Assembly (NCBI GenBank): GCA_009995595.1
Contig: JAACPE010000002.1
Coordinates: forward strand, 310,001-374,000
Reading direction: 5' to 3'
DNA: 64,000 nucleotides
Source of the DNA: Alphaproteobacteria bacterium
Lineage (GTDB): Bacteria; Pseudomonadota; Alphaproteobacteria; Micavibrionales; Micavibrionaceae
Notes under the pieces: generated by a model
What the model was told of the DNA's origin: nothing
Seen by the model: the letters and a program-made list of their open reading frames with translations, nothing else
Databases searched by the model: none
Position numbers and translations under genes: made by a program
In this document: one piece after another, positions 38,401-46,689 of the stretch
Layout of the letters: every line of letters starts with the position of its first letter
Position numbering within the stretch: position 1 is the first letter of the stretch

Positions 38401-40304
38401 ACCTCTAGGCGCCATGTCTTTTTAAAAACTGTTTCAAAGGGCTCTTTTGTTTTTTTGATATCGACGGCGCTATTTTTATCGGAAGGCTCTAGGAAGAAAT
38501 CATGAACCCAGATATTGTCTTTAAAACGTGCGGGTTTTACTTCGGCTGGGCGCTCTGTGATAACGCGCAATCCCATATTTTCTAAAATGGGGAGAACATC
38601 AGATAGTGCGAGCGGCGTGCCGGCGCGATACATTTTTAAGCCGACATCATTTCCGTCTTGATAGAGATCAAGGTCTATATCTTGTCCGTCAATAATGCTT
38701 TCGATCTTTTTAATATCATGCAGCGCACTTTTAACGTCATAGCGTTCTTGGTAACTTGTAGGGAAGGCTTTGAGATAACGCTCAATATATTTATTGGCCT
38801 TGTCATTGTCCTCAATCGTTTTATCCAGATGATCCCGAAGCTGTTCAGGCCATAATTTACCAACATCACGCAAAACCTCTTGAAGTTCGGCTGTTTTAAA
38901 CTTCGGCGGTTCTTTAAGGCTGTTGATATCAATTTGGAAGACAACACGGGATAGCGGCGAGTCATCTTGAAGCACTTGGAAGTTCGTGCATTTTCCACCC
39001 AAATGGCTTTCTAGTATATCTGTAAAGCGCATACGCAAGCGGGTATCATATTTCTCGCGTGGTACGTACACAAGCGCGGAGATATAACGCCCAAATGGGT
39101 CTGTACGTGTATAGAGCGCAATTTGAGGGCGCTCTTGTAGACGCAAAATGCTTGTTGCATGTTTAAAGAGTGTTTCTTCACCCATCTGTAGGATTTCATC
39201 GCGCGGATATTTCTCTAAGATATGCTTGAGCGCTTTATGATTATGGCTCGCATGCAAAAATTTTGCTTTTTGGATAACATTATCCACCTTCATACGCAGA
39301 TAGGGAATATCCCCAACACTGCGGGAATAGGTAACAGAGGTAAACAAACCGATAAACAGGATTTCACCGATAATATTACCTTTTGTGTCATATTTTTTAA
39401 CGGCAATCGCATCAAGGGGTACGCGGCGATGCACTGTCGAGAGCTTATTGACCTTAGAAATAGTTAGGGGGCCTTGTTTTTTACGCACTTCTTGTTGGGC
39501 ATCGCTCAACGCCTTACGAGCTTCGTTCACGTATACAGGTTTGATTTCATCACGTAGCAAGCCATAGCTTGACCCTTTTGTGATCTGGCTAGAAATTTTG
39601 CCGTCTTTAGTTGTGATTTTATATTCACGATATCCAAGCAAGGTGAAGTTATCATTATGCATATAATCCAAGAATTCCTGACATTCGTGAACATAACGCG
39701 CATCATATTTTTTGGGCGCATTATCAAGAACCTTTTTTGCATCCTGAAGTTTGCCGCGAATGATAAGCCAATCTTGGTTGGCGTAACGCGCATCTTGAAG
39801 GACGCGCAGTATACCCATTTCAAGTTCTTCGCATTGTTCTTGGGTGATGGTGCGATGTAACTCGATATGAATATGGGATTGGGCTTTTGTATTTTTCTTT
39901 GGCTCTAAGTGGAAAGACTCGGCTTTACCCTTGCTGTCACGGACAACATGGACAATAGGGTGAATAAAAACGGCAATTTGGTATTTTTGGCGAATGACTT
40001 CTGCAACAACAGAGTCAACCAAAAACGCCATATCATCATTAACAATATCAATAATCGTACGGTCATCATCCCATCCATTTTTCTTTACAGTTGGGGTGTA
40101 AACATTAATCCCAACAGTATTGGGGCTGCGGTTGAGTGTGAGTTTTAGATGATTTTCAATCGTTGCCGCATAATTTGCACCTGTTATATTTTTCAGATCA
40201 TCTGTCGGGATCTTGGCGCTAAACGCTGATAAAATTTGCGTACTAAGCGTTTTCGTTTTAGGGGAGAGAAGCTTTTTGGCTTCATCGACGAGTTTTTTTG
40301 ACAT
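35496..40304 (-). CDS. gdhB: NAD-specific glutamate dehydrogenase, large (GDH-180) class
   Basis: Catabolic NAD+-dependent oxidation of glutamate to 2-oxoglutarate and ammonia. Seen: about 1602 residues; a long N-terminal region (about 1-700) with ACT-like regulatory segments, then the catalytic core with [29 protein letters not shown] (residues in the 800s, quoted as two parts [12 protein letters not shown] and [10 protein letters not shown]), [20 protein letters not shown] and [14 protein letters not shown], and a long helical C-terminal region. Size and order fit the 180-kDa class known from Streptomyces, Pseudomonas and Caulobacter. The start at 40304 is preceded by GGTGAT; an in-frame GTG lies just upstream. 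It would channel glutamate made by PutA. Confidence 0.96.
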   Translation of the reverse strand: [1602 protein letters not shown]

Positions 40305-40378
40305 ATTGATTATCACCGCTGATATATTTGATTTTTAAAAATATTAGGCTTAATTCATGGCGCTTACAAGGTTTGTTT

Positions 40379-40395
40379 ACACGGGCATACCGTGT
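40379..40395. repeat. Hairpin between the AMIN lipoprotein gene and gdhB
   Basis: Perfect 6-bp arms ACACGG (40379-40384) and CCGTGT (40390-40395) around GCATA. There is no T run on the minus strand, so it is a poor terminator for the lipoprotein gene; it could be an operator for gdhB or an mRNA processing hairpin. No other signal is obvious in this 134-nt gap. Confidence 0.4.
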
Positions 40396-40438
40396 TTGAT
40401 AAGCGGCGCATGAAAAGTGGAGTAAGGCTGAGGTTGCG

Positions 40439-41296
40439 TTAGTTTGCTAAATCAATCACAAGGCGCTGACCACTGCCAGAGAGTGCTTTGAGGGAGTCTT
40501 GATAAGCGATAGATGTATTTTTCTTAAGCTGAATAATCATCATACTGCCCGCCCCATTTTCTTTGGCCTCAACTTTATAAGAGGCAATCACAGGATTGTT
40601 TATTGATTTGCTTATGGCTGCTGTCCAATTAGCATTAGGCAGGTCAATCACTAAAATCTTTTCATTGTTATCAAGATCCGCTGTGAAGGGGGTCTTGGTG
40701 TTTGCATCTAAAACTATGCGGGCTTTACCAGGATGCGTGCCTACACGGACATTATAGACAGAGGCAACCCCGCCTGCAACAGGAGGGGTTGTTATTATTT
40801 CTTGTTTAGGCGCGGTAATTTTTTGCGCGTTTGGCATAATATTATTGGTTGTTTGGGGCTCTTGTAATGCCTGGGGGGCAGCCATTGCAGGCGCTGGGAA
40901 AGGCTCGGCCACGGTAAGAGTTTCAAGCTGACCAATCAAGTCTTGGATGTCTTGTTCGATAGAGATAAGACGATCGATTGAGGGGCGCACCGTATCAAAA
41001 TCATTGCGCATATCCTGAACAGCCCGCTCCAGGCGATCAAGACGGGCATCATCACCGCGTAAGTTTTGAGAAAATAAATTATTTGTATTCATACCACGCG
41101 GGGGCGCCATATCGTCTTCATCTGCTAAAACAGACTCAAAGCGCGGCTCAGGGGGATTGTCTTTATTTCCACCAAATGGATTGCTTATCATGCCGCACGC
41201 GCTCACGCCTAAGATCATAGATAAAAATAGCGTTGACTGCGCAAATGGGCGCAAAAACACTCTTGATTGATCTTTAATAAGGGGCATAATTTCCAT
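40439..41296 (-). CDS. AMIN-domain lipoprotein
   Basis: An envelope protein of 285 residues. Seen: an N-terminal hydrophobic signal with lipobox GVSAC (Cys about 34), an acidic low-complexity linker, a heptad-like helix (about 80-125, LDRLERAVQDMRNDFDTV), a Pro/Ala/Gln-rich spacer, and a C-terminal AMIN domain (about 178-285; VYNVRVGTHPGKARIVLDA). Family knowledge: AMIN domains bind peptidoglycan or target proteins to division sites and secretin complexes. No catalytic domain is attached. The role is probably structural in the periplasm (inference). An alternative start is the Met at 41287, behind GGAAA. Confidence 0.82.
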   Translation of the reverse strand: MEIMPLIKDQSRVFLRPFAQSTLFLSMILGVSACGMISNPFGGNKDNPPEPRFESVLADEDDMAPPRGMNTNNLFSQNLRGDDARLDRLERAVQDMRNDFDTVRPSIDRLISIEQDIQDLIGQLETLTVAEPFPAPAMAAPQALQEPQTTNNIMPNAQKITAPKQEIITTPPVAGGVASVYNVRVGTHPGKARIVLDANTKTPFTADLDNNEKILVIDLPNANWTAAISKSINNPVIASYKVEAKENGAGSMMIIQLKKNTSIAYQDSLKALSGSGQRLVIDLAN

Positions 41297-41438
41297 ATGA
41301 ATGGCACGGATTCCGTTAATAATTATACGATTCTATGCTATCCCACACGAAGCGCAATAAGCTATTGGTACTGCTGTATTTTTTTCAACAGATTGTTTAC
41401 ATTTTATACACAGAGTTATCCAGTAATACGTCTTGGCT

Positions 41439-41999
41439 TTAGAGATTGGTGAGTTTTTGAATAAACTCGGCTTCAGCCCATCCTTCAAACGCGCCAATTT
41501 TCTTTTCATGCAGAGATAAATCGGGTTTGAGGATATATGTTTCAGGCAGACGGAAGGTTTGGAATATATTTTGCGATATTGTTTTATCCGTATCACGCAC
41601 GATCAAAAAATTATCAGGTAAAGGAGTTTTTAGGCCTTTTAGAAAGCGTTCAATATCAGTTTTATTCTTATCTGTTGTTATGGCTATGACGGTTACATAC
41701 TCTTTTGTTTGCTGCGCCATCTTAATAATCTCAGGGAACTCAACAAGGCAAGGCGCGCACCACGTCGCCCAAAAATGCAAAATAACCACGCGGCCCTTAT
41801 AATCGTATAGCTCCACAATTTTGCTATTCAAAAGTTCAAAGGAAATATTGTCAACATAAGGTTCATGAGCCACCCCACGCGTCGTTTCTTGATTTTGTAT
41901 TGTTGGTGTAAAAAGAGGAGGCTCTCTATGATGTTGCCAATAGGTCCAAATACCCGCTGCCGCGATAAAAAGGGTGAGCAAGAATAGATTTATTTTCAT
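41439..41999 (-). CDS. TlpA/ResA-like membrane-anchored thioredoxin
   Basis: Periplasmic thioredoxin of 186 residues tethered by an N-terminal helix (about 4-22). Seen: active site WATWCAPCLVEFPE with C81 and C84, cis-Pro region and a ResA-like fold order. In System II maturation such a protein reduces apocytochrome c heme-binding cysteines. It overlaps ccsA by 4 nt and is the last gene of resB-ccsA-tlpA, which supports that role. Confidence 0.93.
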   Translation of the reverse strand: MKINLFLLTLFIAAAGIWTYWQHHREPPLFTPTIQNQETTRGVAHEPYVDNISFELLNSKIVELYDYKGRVVILHFWATWCAPCLVEFPEIIKMAQQTKEYVTVIAITTDKNKTDIERFLKGLKTPLPDNFLIVRDTDKTISQNIFQTFRLPETYILKPDLSLHEKKIGAFEGWAEAEFIQKLTNL

Positions 42000-43855
42000 G
42001 CTGCTTTTTTTCTTGCCGTTACTGCTAGCGTTGTAATCACTACAATTTCAAAGGTACAAAAAAGGGCGATGGATGCGGCAATTCCCTCAATAAACCCATA
42101 AGAGTGTAGTCCGACGCTCAGTAAGTTCACCCCAAACCACGCAAGGGTCACAATAATGTTAATAAAGGCCATGCCAACTATAAAGCCAAACTCTCTGAGA
42201 TGCCCGCTAATGCGGCTGTGAATAAGCCAGATAAGCCAGAGGACAATAAGTAATGCGCCGTTTTCTTTTGGGTCCCATCCCCAAAAACGCCCCCATGACT
42301 GGTCTGCCCATATCCCGCCTAAAATTGTGCCCACGGTTGTAAATAATAACGCAAAAATGGCGATCATTATCGTGTTGTTAAATGTTTTTTGAATTGTTGT
42401 GGTGTTCGTGTTCTTTATTTTTTGAAAAAGATAAAGATGAGCAAAACATCCCGCCAAAACACAAAAGCCATAGCCGATTGTGATACATAAAACATGAACA
42501 GCCAGCCAGAAATTTGTATTTAAAACAGCAACCAATGTTGGCATAGAGTTGGTGTCTTTAAGCCCATAGGAAATAAATAAAAGGCTAACACTTGAAAGCG
42601 CGCCAATAATAATAGATTGAACGCGCCCTTCATGTTTTTGTTTCAGCGCCATGATGAACATAACGCCGGCGCAAATAAGCGATACAAATAAGAGCGACTC
42701 ATAAAGCGTCCCTACGGGGGGGCGCTCTAAAATAATAACGCGAAAAATGATGAATATAGTATGGCTGATTAACCCGCCTATAAAGACAGCCGTCAAGACA
42801 TGTTGCAGTGGTTCAATTTTGATTTTTTGTCCAAGCGGACTAAAGAGAGATGCGCCGATTATAAGACATAGACCATAAAGCCACGCAGCCATCTCTTTAA
42901 ACGGGAGTAGATTGAAATAAGTTTCTACTTTGACGCTTTTGATTTCGCCTTGATCAACGTAGGTTTTTATATCGTTGTGCGCCGCTTGTACGGATTGCCT
43001 CCATAAATCTTGGTCTTTGTTTTGATATGCGCGCGCCATATCCGTCCAATGTGACAAATAAGCCCCACTTTTGGGCGTTCCTTTTCCATTGAGGAGCATA
43101 TCCCATGGAGAAACCCACTCAACCCAATTATCATTCAACTGGGTTGGAATAATACGGAAGAGCACATTATTTATGCCTGCCTGTTCAATCACATCAAGCT
43201 GAAACGATGCCGCAGATTGTTTGAGCTCTTCGGGTGAGTATGTGGCGGGGTCCATGCCTTTTTTGTCAATAATGTTTTTGACTGCTAAATCATTATCCTG
43301 CTGATTTTTCTTTAAATCAAGATAGGTCATGCTGGTGTTTTCATTATCAAGATCAATCGGAAGCGGAAGGATAGCGGTCAAAGAACGAAGGAGCTGTGTA
43401 AATAAAATATAACTTTGATAGAGCGTCATAAACTGCTCTTGGTCTTGACTCCAATTTTGCTCATCAGTATCTAAAAGCTGTCTTATTTGCGCGCTTTTGC
43501 TATCCACTATGGTGGCTAGTTCTAAATAATTAATAAAACGCGTTTTTTCGTCTATACCTTGAATATTTTTTATGGCGGCAACATAAAAAATAGGACGCTC
43601 CATAGCCCTTGCTGGATCAAAAATAGTTTCTAGCAGCCATCTATTAGCGTTTAATCCATCAATAGAGCGTCTGCCTGAAATTTTTTCTAATAAGATCGAA
43701 GAAAAGCTATCAATAGGTTTCAGGCGGCCTTCATACAATATGGGGAGAGAAGACCAATGTGATAGACTTAAGGCCTTGTCTTCTTTGGCCTGTACAAGCC
43801 CACTTTGTAAAAAAAAGAAAACTAAAACAAAAAAAGTAACTATGATCTGTTTCAT
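41996..43855 (-). CDS. ccsA: Cytochrome c biogenesis protein CcsA/ResC
   Basis: Membrane component of the System II cytochrome c synthetase, which presents heme to apocytochrome. Seen: signal-like first helix, a periplasmic region of about 300 residues (30-325) unlike that of short CcsA proteins, then about eight helices with the heme-binding WWD-type motif WADQSWGRFWGWDPKENGA and conserved His residues around them (HTIFIIFR, HVLCITIGYG, HSYGF). At 619 residues it resembles the long CcsA forms of Bacteroidota and Deltaproteobacteria. It overlaps resB by 4 nt upstream and the tlpA-like gene by 4 nt downstream. Confidence 0.92.
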   Translation of the reverse strand: MKQIIVTFFVLVFFFLQSGLVQAKEDKALSLSHWSSLPILYEGRLKPIDSFSSILLEKISGRRSIDGLNANRWLLETIFDPARAMERPIFYVAAIKNIQGIDEKTRFINYLELATIVDSKSAQIRQLLDTDEQNWSQDQEQFMTLYQSYILFTQLLRSLTAILPLPIDLDNENTSMTYLDLKKNQQDNDLAVKNIIDKKGMDPATYSPEELKQSAASFQLDVIEQAGINNVLFRIIPTQLNDNWVEWVSPWDMLLNGKGTPKSGAYLSHWTDMARAYQNKDQDLWRQSVQAAHNDIKTYVDQGEIKSVKVETYFNLLPFKEMAAWLYGLCLIIGASLFSPLGQKIKIEPLQHVLTAVFIGGLISHTIFIIFRVIILERPPVGTLYESLLFVSLICAGVMFIMALKQKHEGRVQSIIIGALSSVSLLFISYGLKDTNSMPTLVAVLNTNFWLAVHVLCITIGYGFCVLAGCFAHLYLFQKIKNTNTTTIQKTFNNTIMIAIFALLFTTVGTILGGIWADQSWGRFWGWDPKENGALLIVLWLIWLIHSRISGHLREFGFIVGMAFINIIVTLAWFGVNLLSVGLHSYGFIEGIAASIALFCTFEIVVITTLAVTARKKAA

Positions 43856-44964
43856 GCTTCACGCCTTTTAGGCTGTTTTAGTTTCAGCGCCGTATGAAGT
43901 GCCATCCCTAAAAATATAATTAGGCACGATATATAAGGAAAAGCATGACCAATATTTTGCACAACACTTAAAACTGTTACTTCTTTATTGGGGTGCTGAA
44001 CGAATGAGGATTGGTAAAACGTGTAGCCTTTATAACGCGCTGGCTCGTTCATGCGAATGGTCACGGGCCATTCAACGCCATTATCGTTAATCACAATATC
44101 TGATTCAAATCCTTGCGCTTTTGCTGTACCAGGATAAGTAATCTTTCTAAAATCTTGAAGTGCAATTGAAAAGGGCAAAGGGTTTTGTGCGCGCCCCAAG
44201 GTTAATGTGTATGACTCTCCATCATGCTCAAACGTCATGGTGTTTGAAACACTCTCCATAAGGATATAATAGCCATCAGCCTCTTGGGACACATTTTTAA
44301 GGCTAAAGCCAAGGCCCGCTAAATTAGTTTCTGCCTCTTTTTCAAGGGGGATTTTGATAAGATTGACTTTTTGTGCAAGACCATGGGCGCGCTCTGCCAA
44401 TTCCTCCTCTTGAAACGTCATGCTGCAATTATCGCAGATGTAATCAATTGATAACTCAAAAGGTAGGGGCGCCTCTTGAAGGCCATAATCGCCTTTACTC
44501 ATTGAAAAGGGAGCCACAATGATCACTTCATTTTCTCTGCTGAGGGTGAAAATGCGCTCCCGATATTCTGAAACGTTTGCCACTGTTTCCCCTTCGGGTA
44601 TGACCATAAAGCCTTCATGGGCAAAGCGCGCTGTTACTAATCCGCCGAGTAAAAGCAAAAGAACACCAAAATGCGTCAGAATAATACCCGCATGGTTTAA
44701 ACTCCATTGACTAAAGAATATGAATTTAACCGTCAGCGTTAAGAATATTGCACCCAGGGTCATCAACCCGCCAGGCAATGGAATAGGGCCAACCCACAAA
44801 AACCATGAGTTAAAGTAAATTTGGGTCACTTCATAAATGCCCATATTTTTTTGAGCAATCGTACCCAAAAACAGCAAAACCATAAGCCATGGCAGAGCAT
44901 AAAACAAAATATGCGGTTTTGCCGCAAATCTGAGCATCTTCTGTGAGGATTGAAACAAGTTCAT
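43852..44964 (-). CDS. resB: ResB-like cytochrome c biogenesis protein
   Basis: Partner of CcsA in System II cytochrome c maturation. Seen: 370 residues, three N-terminal helices (about 20-40, 63-83, 88-110), a large periplasmic beta-rich domain (GEGFMVIPEGETVANVSEY-like start, MNEPARYKGYTFYQSSF near its end) and a C-terminal helix. The segment RYKGYTFYQSSF is the classic ResB signature. It contains a local Cys pair, CDNCS, in the periplasmic domain, which might be redox-active. First gene of the operon, 60 nt behind the sugar cluster. Confidence 0.9.
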   Translation of the reverse strand: MNLFQSSQKMLRFAAKPHILFYALPWLMVLLFLGTIAQKNMGIYEVTQIYFNSWFLWVGPIPLPGGLMTLGAIFLTLTVKFIFFSQWSLNHAGIILTHFGVLLLLLGGLVTARFAHEGFMVIPEGETVANVSEYRERIFTLSRENEVIIVAPFSMSKGDYGLQEAPLPFELSIDYICDNCSMTFQEEELAERAHGLAQKVNLIKIPLEKEAETNLAGLGFSLKNVSQEADGYYILMESVSNTMTFEHDGESYTLTLGRAQNPLPFSIALQDFRKITYPGTAKAQGFESDIVINDNGVEWPVTIRMNEPARYKGYTFYQSSFVQHPNKEVTVLSVVQNIGHAFPYISCLIIFLGMALHTALKLKQPKRREA

Positions 44965-45024
44965 GCTCTTTGATTAAAGCGGATAGGCCGAATTATCAAT
45001 ATTTTTCGGGACAATAAAAAAAAT

Positions 45025-45918
45025 TTAACCTGATCTAAACGGGTAAGGTGACGGTTTGATCTGGGGACTATGTCCTGTTTGGCCAATATCGATGGCCTGC
45101 ACTCTGCCATAAACCTGATCCACAAACGAGTGTGATGGTGTGAGCGCTATATCATCCAGCATACACGCAAGTCCCATTAAATAGGCCTTATCAGGGTGCA
45201 GACATAACTCATGCTTTAAGCGCTGATAACAATCAATGGCTGGCTCACGGCCTCTAAGCCATTGCCATATGGCGTTACGGTTTGATCCTTCAGGGTGATA
45301 GCCGCATATAAAGGCTTTGCCGCCATTTGAGCCGACCTTAATGCGGGCGCTCATAATCTTCTCTAAACCATTATCTAAAGATAGCTTAACCAAGGGCGTC
45401 GCCCCAATTTTTAAAAGGGCGCTCTCATCCATGCCATTACCACCCCAATAAAGGGCAGGAAATTTTTCGCCATTCGTTAAATGCTGCATTTCGACAATTG
45501 TTGCCGAATTTGCTGTCCCATCATAAGGCGGGGCAATAGGAAGACTGCCATAAGCGACCGTGTTATAAAAACTTAAACCCTGGCCTGTTGTGCGTTCAGC
45601 CCCTTGGAAATTAATATCAGAAAATGCGGCGTAAGATCCCATGCAAATCCCCGCGTAAAAGCCCCCATCATGCGTGTAACGTTGAATATTTTCTATTCCT
45701 TGATGCCCTAATGCCTTTTTAACAGCTGTAAAGCGACCGCCGCCTAATACAAAAAGACGGGCGCGCTCAGGGGAAAGTTTTGATCCCTCGATCACGTCTT
45801 GCGCGCCGATATATTGAATATCAAACCCATGAGTTTGTAACGCCATACTAAGGGAGCGTTTAAGGTTTTCAAAGCTTGATGTCACCGTACCGGGGCCGTT
45901 ATAAATATAAACAATCAT
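45025..45918 (-). CDS. BPL_N-domain protein, glutaminase-like fold (paralogue B)
   Basis: A 297-residue protein with the class I glutamine-amidotransferase-like fold seen at the N-terminus of eukaryotic biotin-protein ligase. Seen: nucleophile elbow GICMGSYAA with C92, a matching H208/E210 in the GYHPE motif (so the Cys-His-Glu triad is complete), and the YWGG segment. An extra C-terminal part of about 80 residues follows. The function of bacterial stand-alone BPL_N proteins is not established. It lies 3 nt after paralogue A and ends the sugar cluster, so a role with its kinases or isomerase is likely but unproven. Confidence 0.8.
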   Translation of the reverse strand: MIVYIYNGPGTVTSSFENLKRSLSMALQTHGFDIQYIGAQDVIEGSKLSPERARLFVLGGGRFTAVKKALGHQGIENIQRYTHDGGFYAGICMGSYAAFSDINFQGAERTTGQGLSFYNTVAYGSLPIAPPYDGTANSATIVEMQHLTNGEKFPALYWGGNGMDESALLKIGATPLVKLSLDNGLEKIMSARIKVGSNGGKAFICGYHPEGSNRNAIWQWLRGREPAIDCYQRLKHELCLHPDKAYLMGLACMLDDIALTPSHSFVDQVYGRVQAIDIGQTGHSPQIKPSPYPFRSG

Positions 45919-45921
45919 GAC

Positions 45922-46653
45922 TTATTGGCTTTCTATCAGACGCTCAAACGGCATAGATGCGCCTTGCGTAAGCTTATGAGCAAGGCTTTGTTTTAGATCA
46001 TTCTCTCTTTGCGTGTCAAAGTTATAGTCGATAAGCATGTCAGGCATCACTTCAAAATGCACTCCTGATAAAAGGGCGCGCCCTTTGCCGACCGCGCAAG
46101 AAATAAGGGCAGGCGGGGTATTTTCAATGTCCGCATAAGTGGCCAAAACCGTTATGTTTTCGCTGTTTTTAAAATTAAAAAAACACCCGCCCCAATATAA
46201 AACTGGCAGCATATGACCTTGTTTATTTATAGTGGTCACCGCCGCACTGTGAAGGCTTGTATCATAGGGCTTAGCAATCTCCTTCAGGCAGCCAATCGCA
46301 GTCCCTTTGACAAAACCTAGCTCCCTTGGCCCGCAAATTGCGGTTTGCGTCCCTTTTTGAAATTCTATATCCGCGCAGCCATAATAAGCGCCAGCACATA
46401 TCCCAAGATAGGTTCCACCATTTTCAACATACCGTCTAATTTCTGCATTGCCCTTGCCGTTTAGTTTTTGTGTGTAAGGAATGTCCGCGCCCCCGGGCAT
46501 GACAAAAAAATCGGCGCTTTGTGGAATACCATGATCAATAATATCCTGCGCCGTCACCAAGGTCACTTGATAATCTTTAAAATAATGTCGGGCGCTTAAA
46601 ATGCTAAATGCGCTTGCGCCTGTGTCACAATAAAGGAGGATTTTTTGCATCAT
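45922..46653 (-). CDS. BPL_N-domain protein, glutaminase-like fold (paralogue A)
   Basis: 243 residues, clearly related to its neighbour. Seen: VMPGGADIPY, nucleophile elbow GICAGAYYG with C86, and H199/E201 in SGVHFEV, again a complete Cys-His-Glu triad; the shared VLYWGG segment is at about 151-156. It is shorter than paralogue B, lacking the C-terminal extension. It could be an amidotransferase, deglycase or amidase-like enzyme, or a binding protein. The two genes are 3 nt apart and 36 nt behind the fructokinase gene. The start could also be the Met at 46650. Confidence 0.8.
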   Translation of the reverse strand: MMQKILLYCDTGASAFSILSARHYFKDYQVTLVTAQDIIDHGIPQSADFFVMPGGADIPYTQKLNGKGNAEIRRYVENGGTYLGICAGAYYGCADIEFQKGTQTAICGPRELGFVKGTAIGCLKEIAKPYDTSLHSAAVTTINKQGHMLPVLYWGGCFFNFKNSENITVLATYADIENTPPALISCAVGKGRALLSGVHFEVMPDMLIDYNFDTQRENDLKQSLAHKLTQGASMPFERLIESQ

Positions 46654-46689
46654 GCTCAGAGCTTAAAAGACTATTACGATAAAAGCGAA

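Noticed and set aside
41404-41424. TTATACACA and TTATCCAGT resembling DnaA boxes in the AT-rich gap between the AMIN and tlpA genes
   Set aside because: Only two imperfect copies in a 142-nt gap, with no replication genes or further boxes nearby; chance matches are expected in AT-rich DNA.
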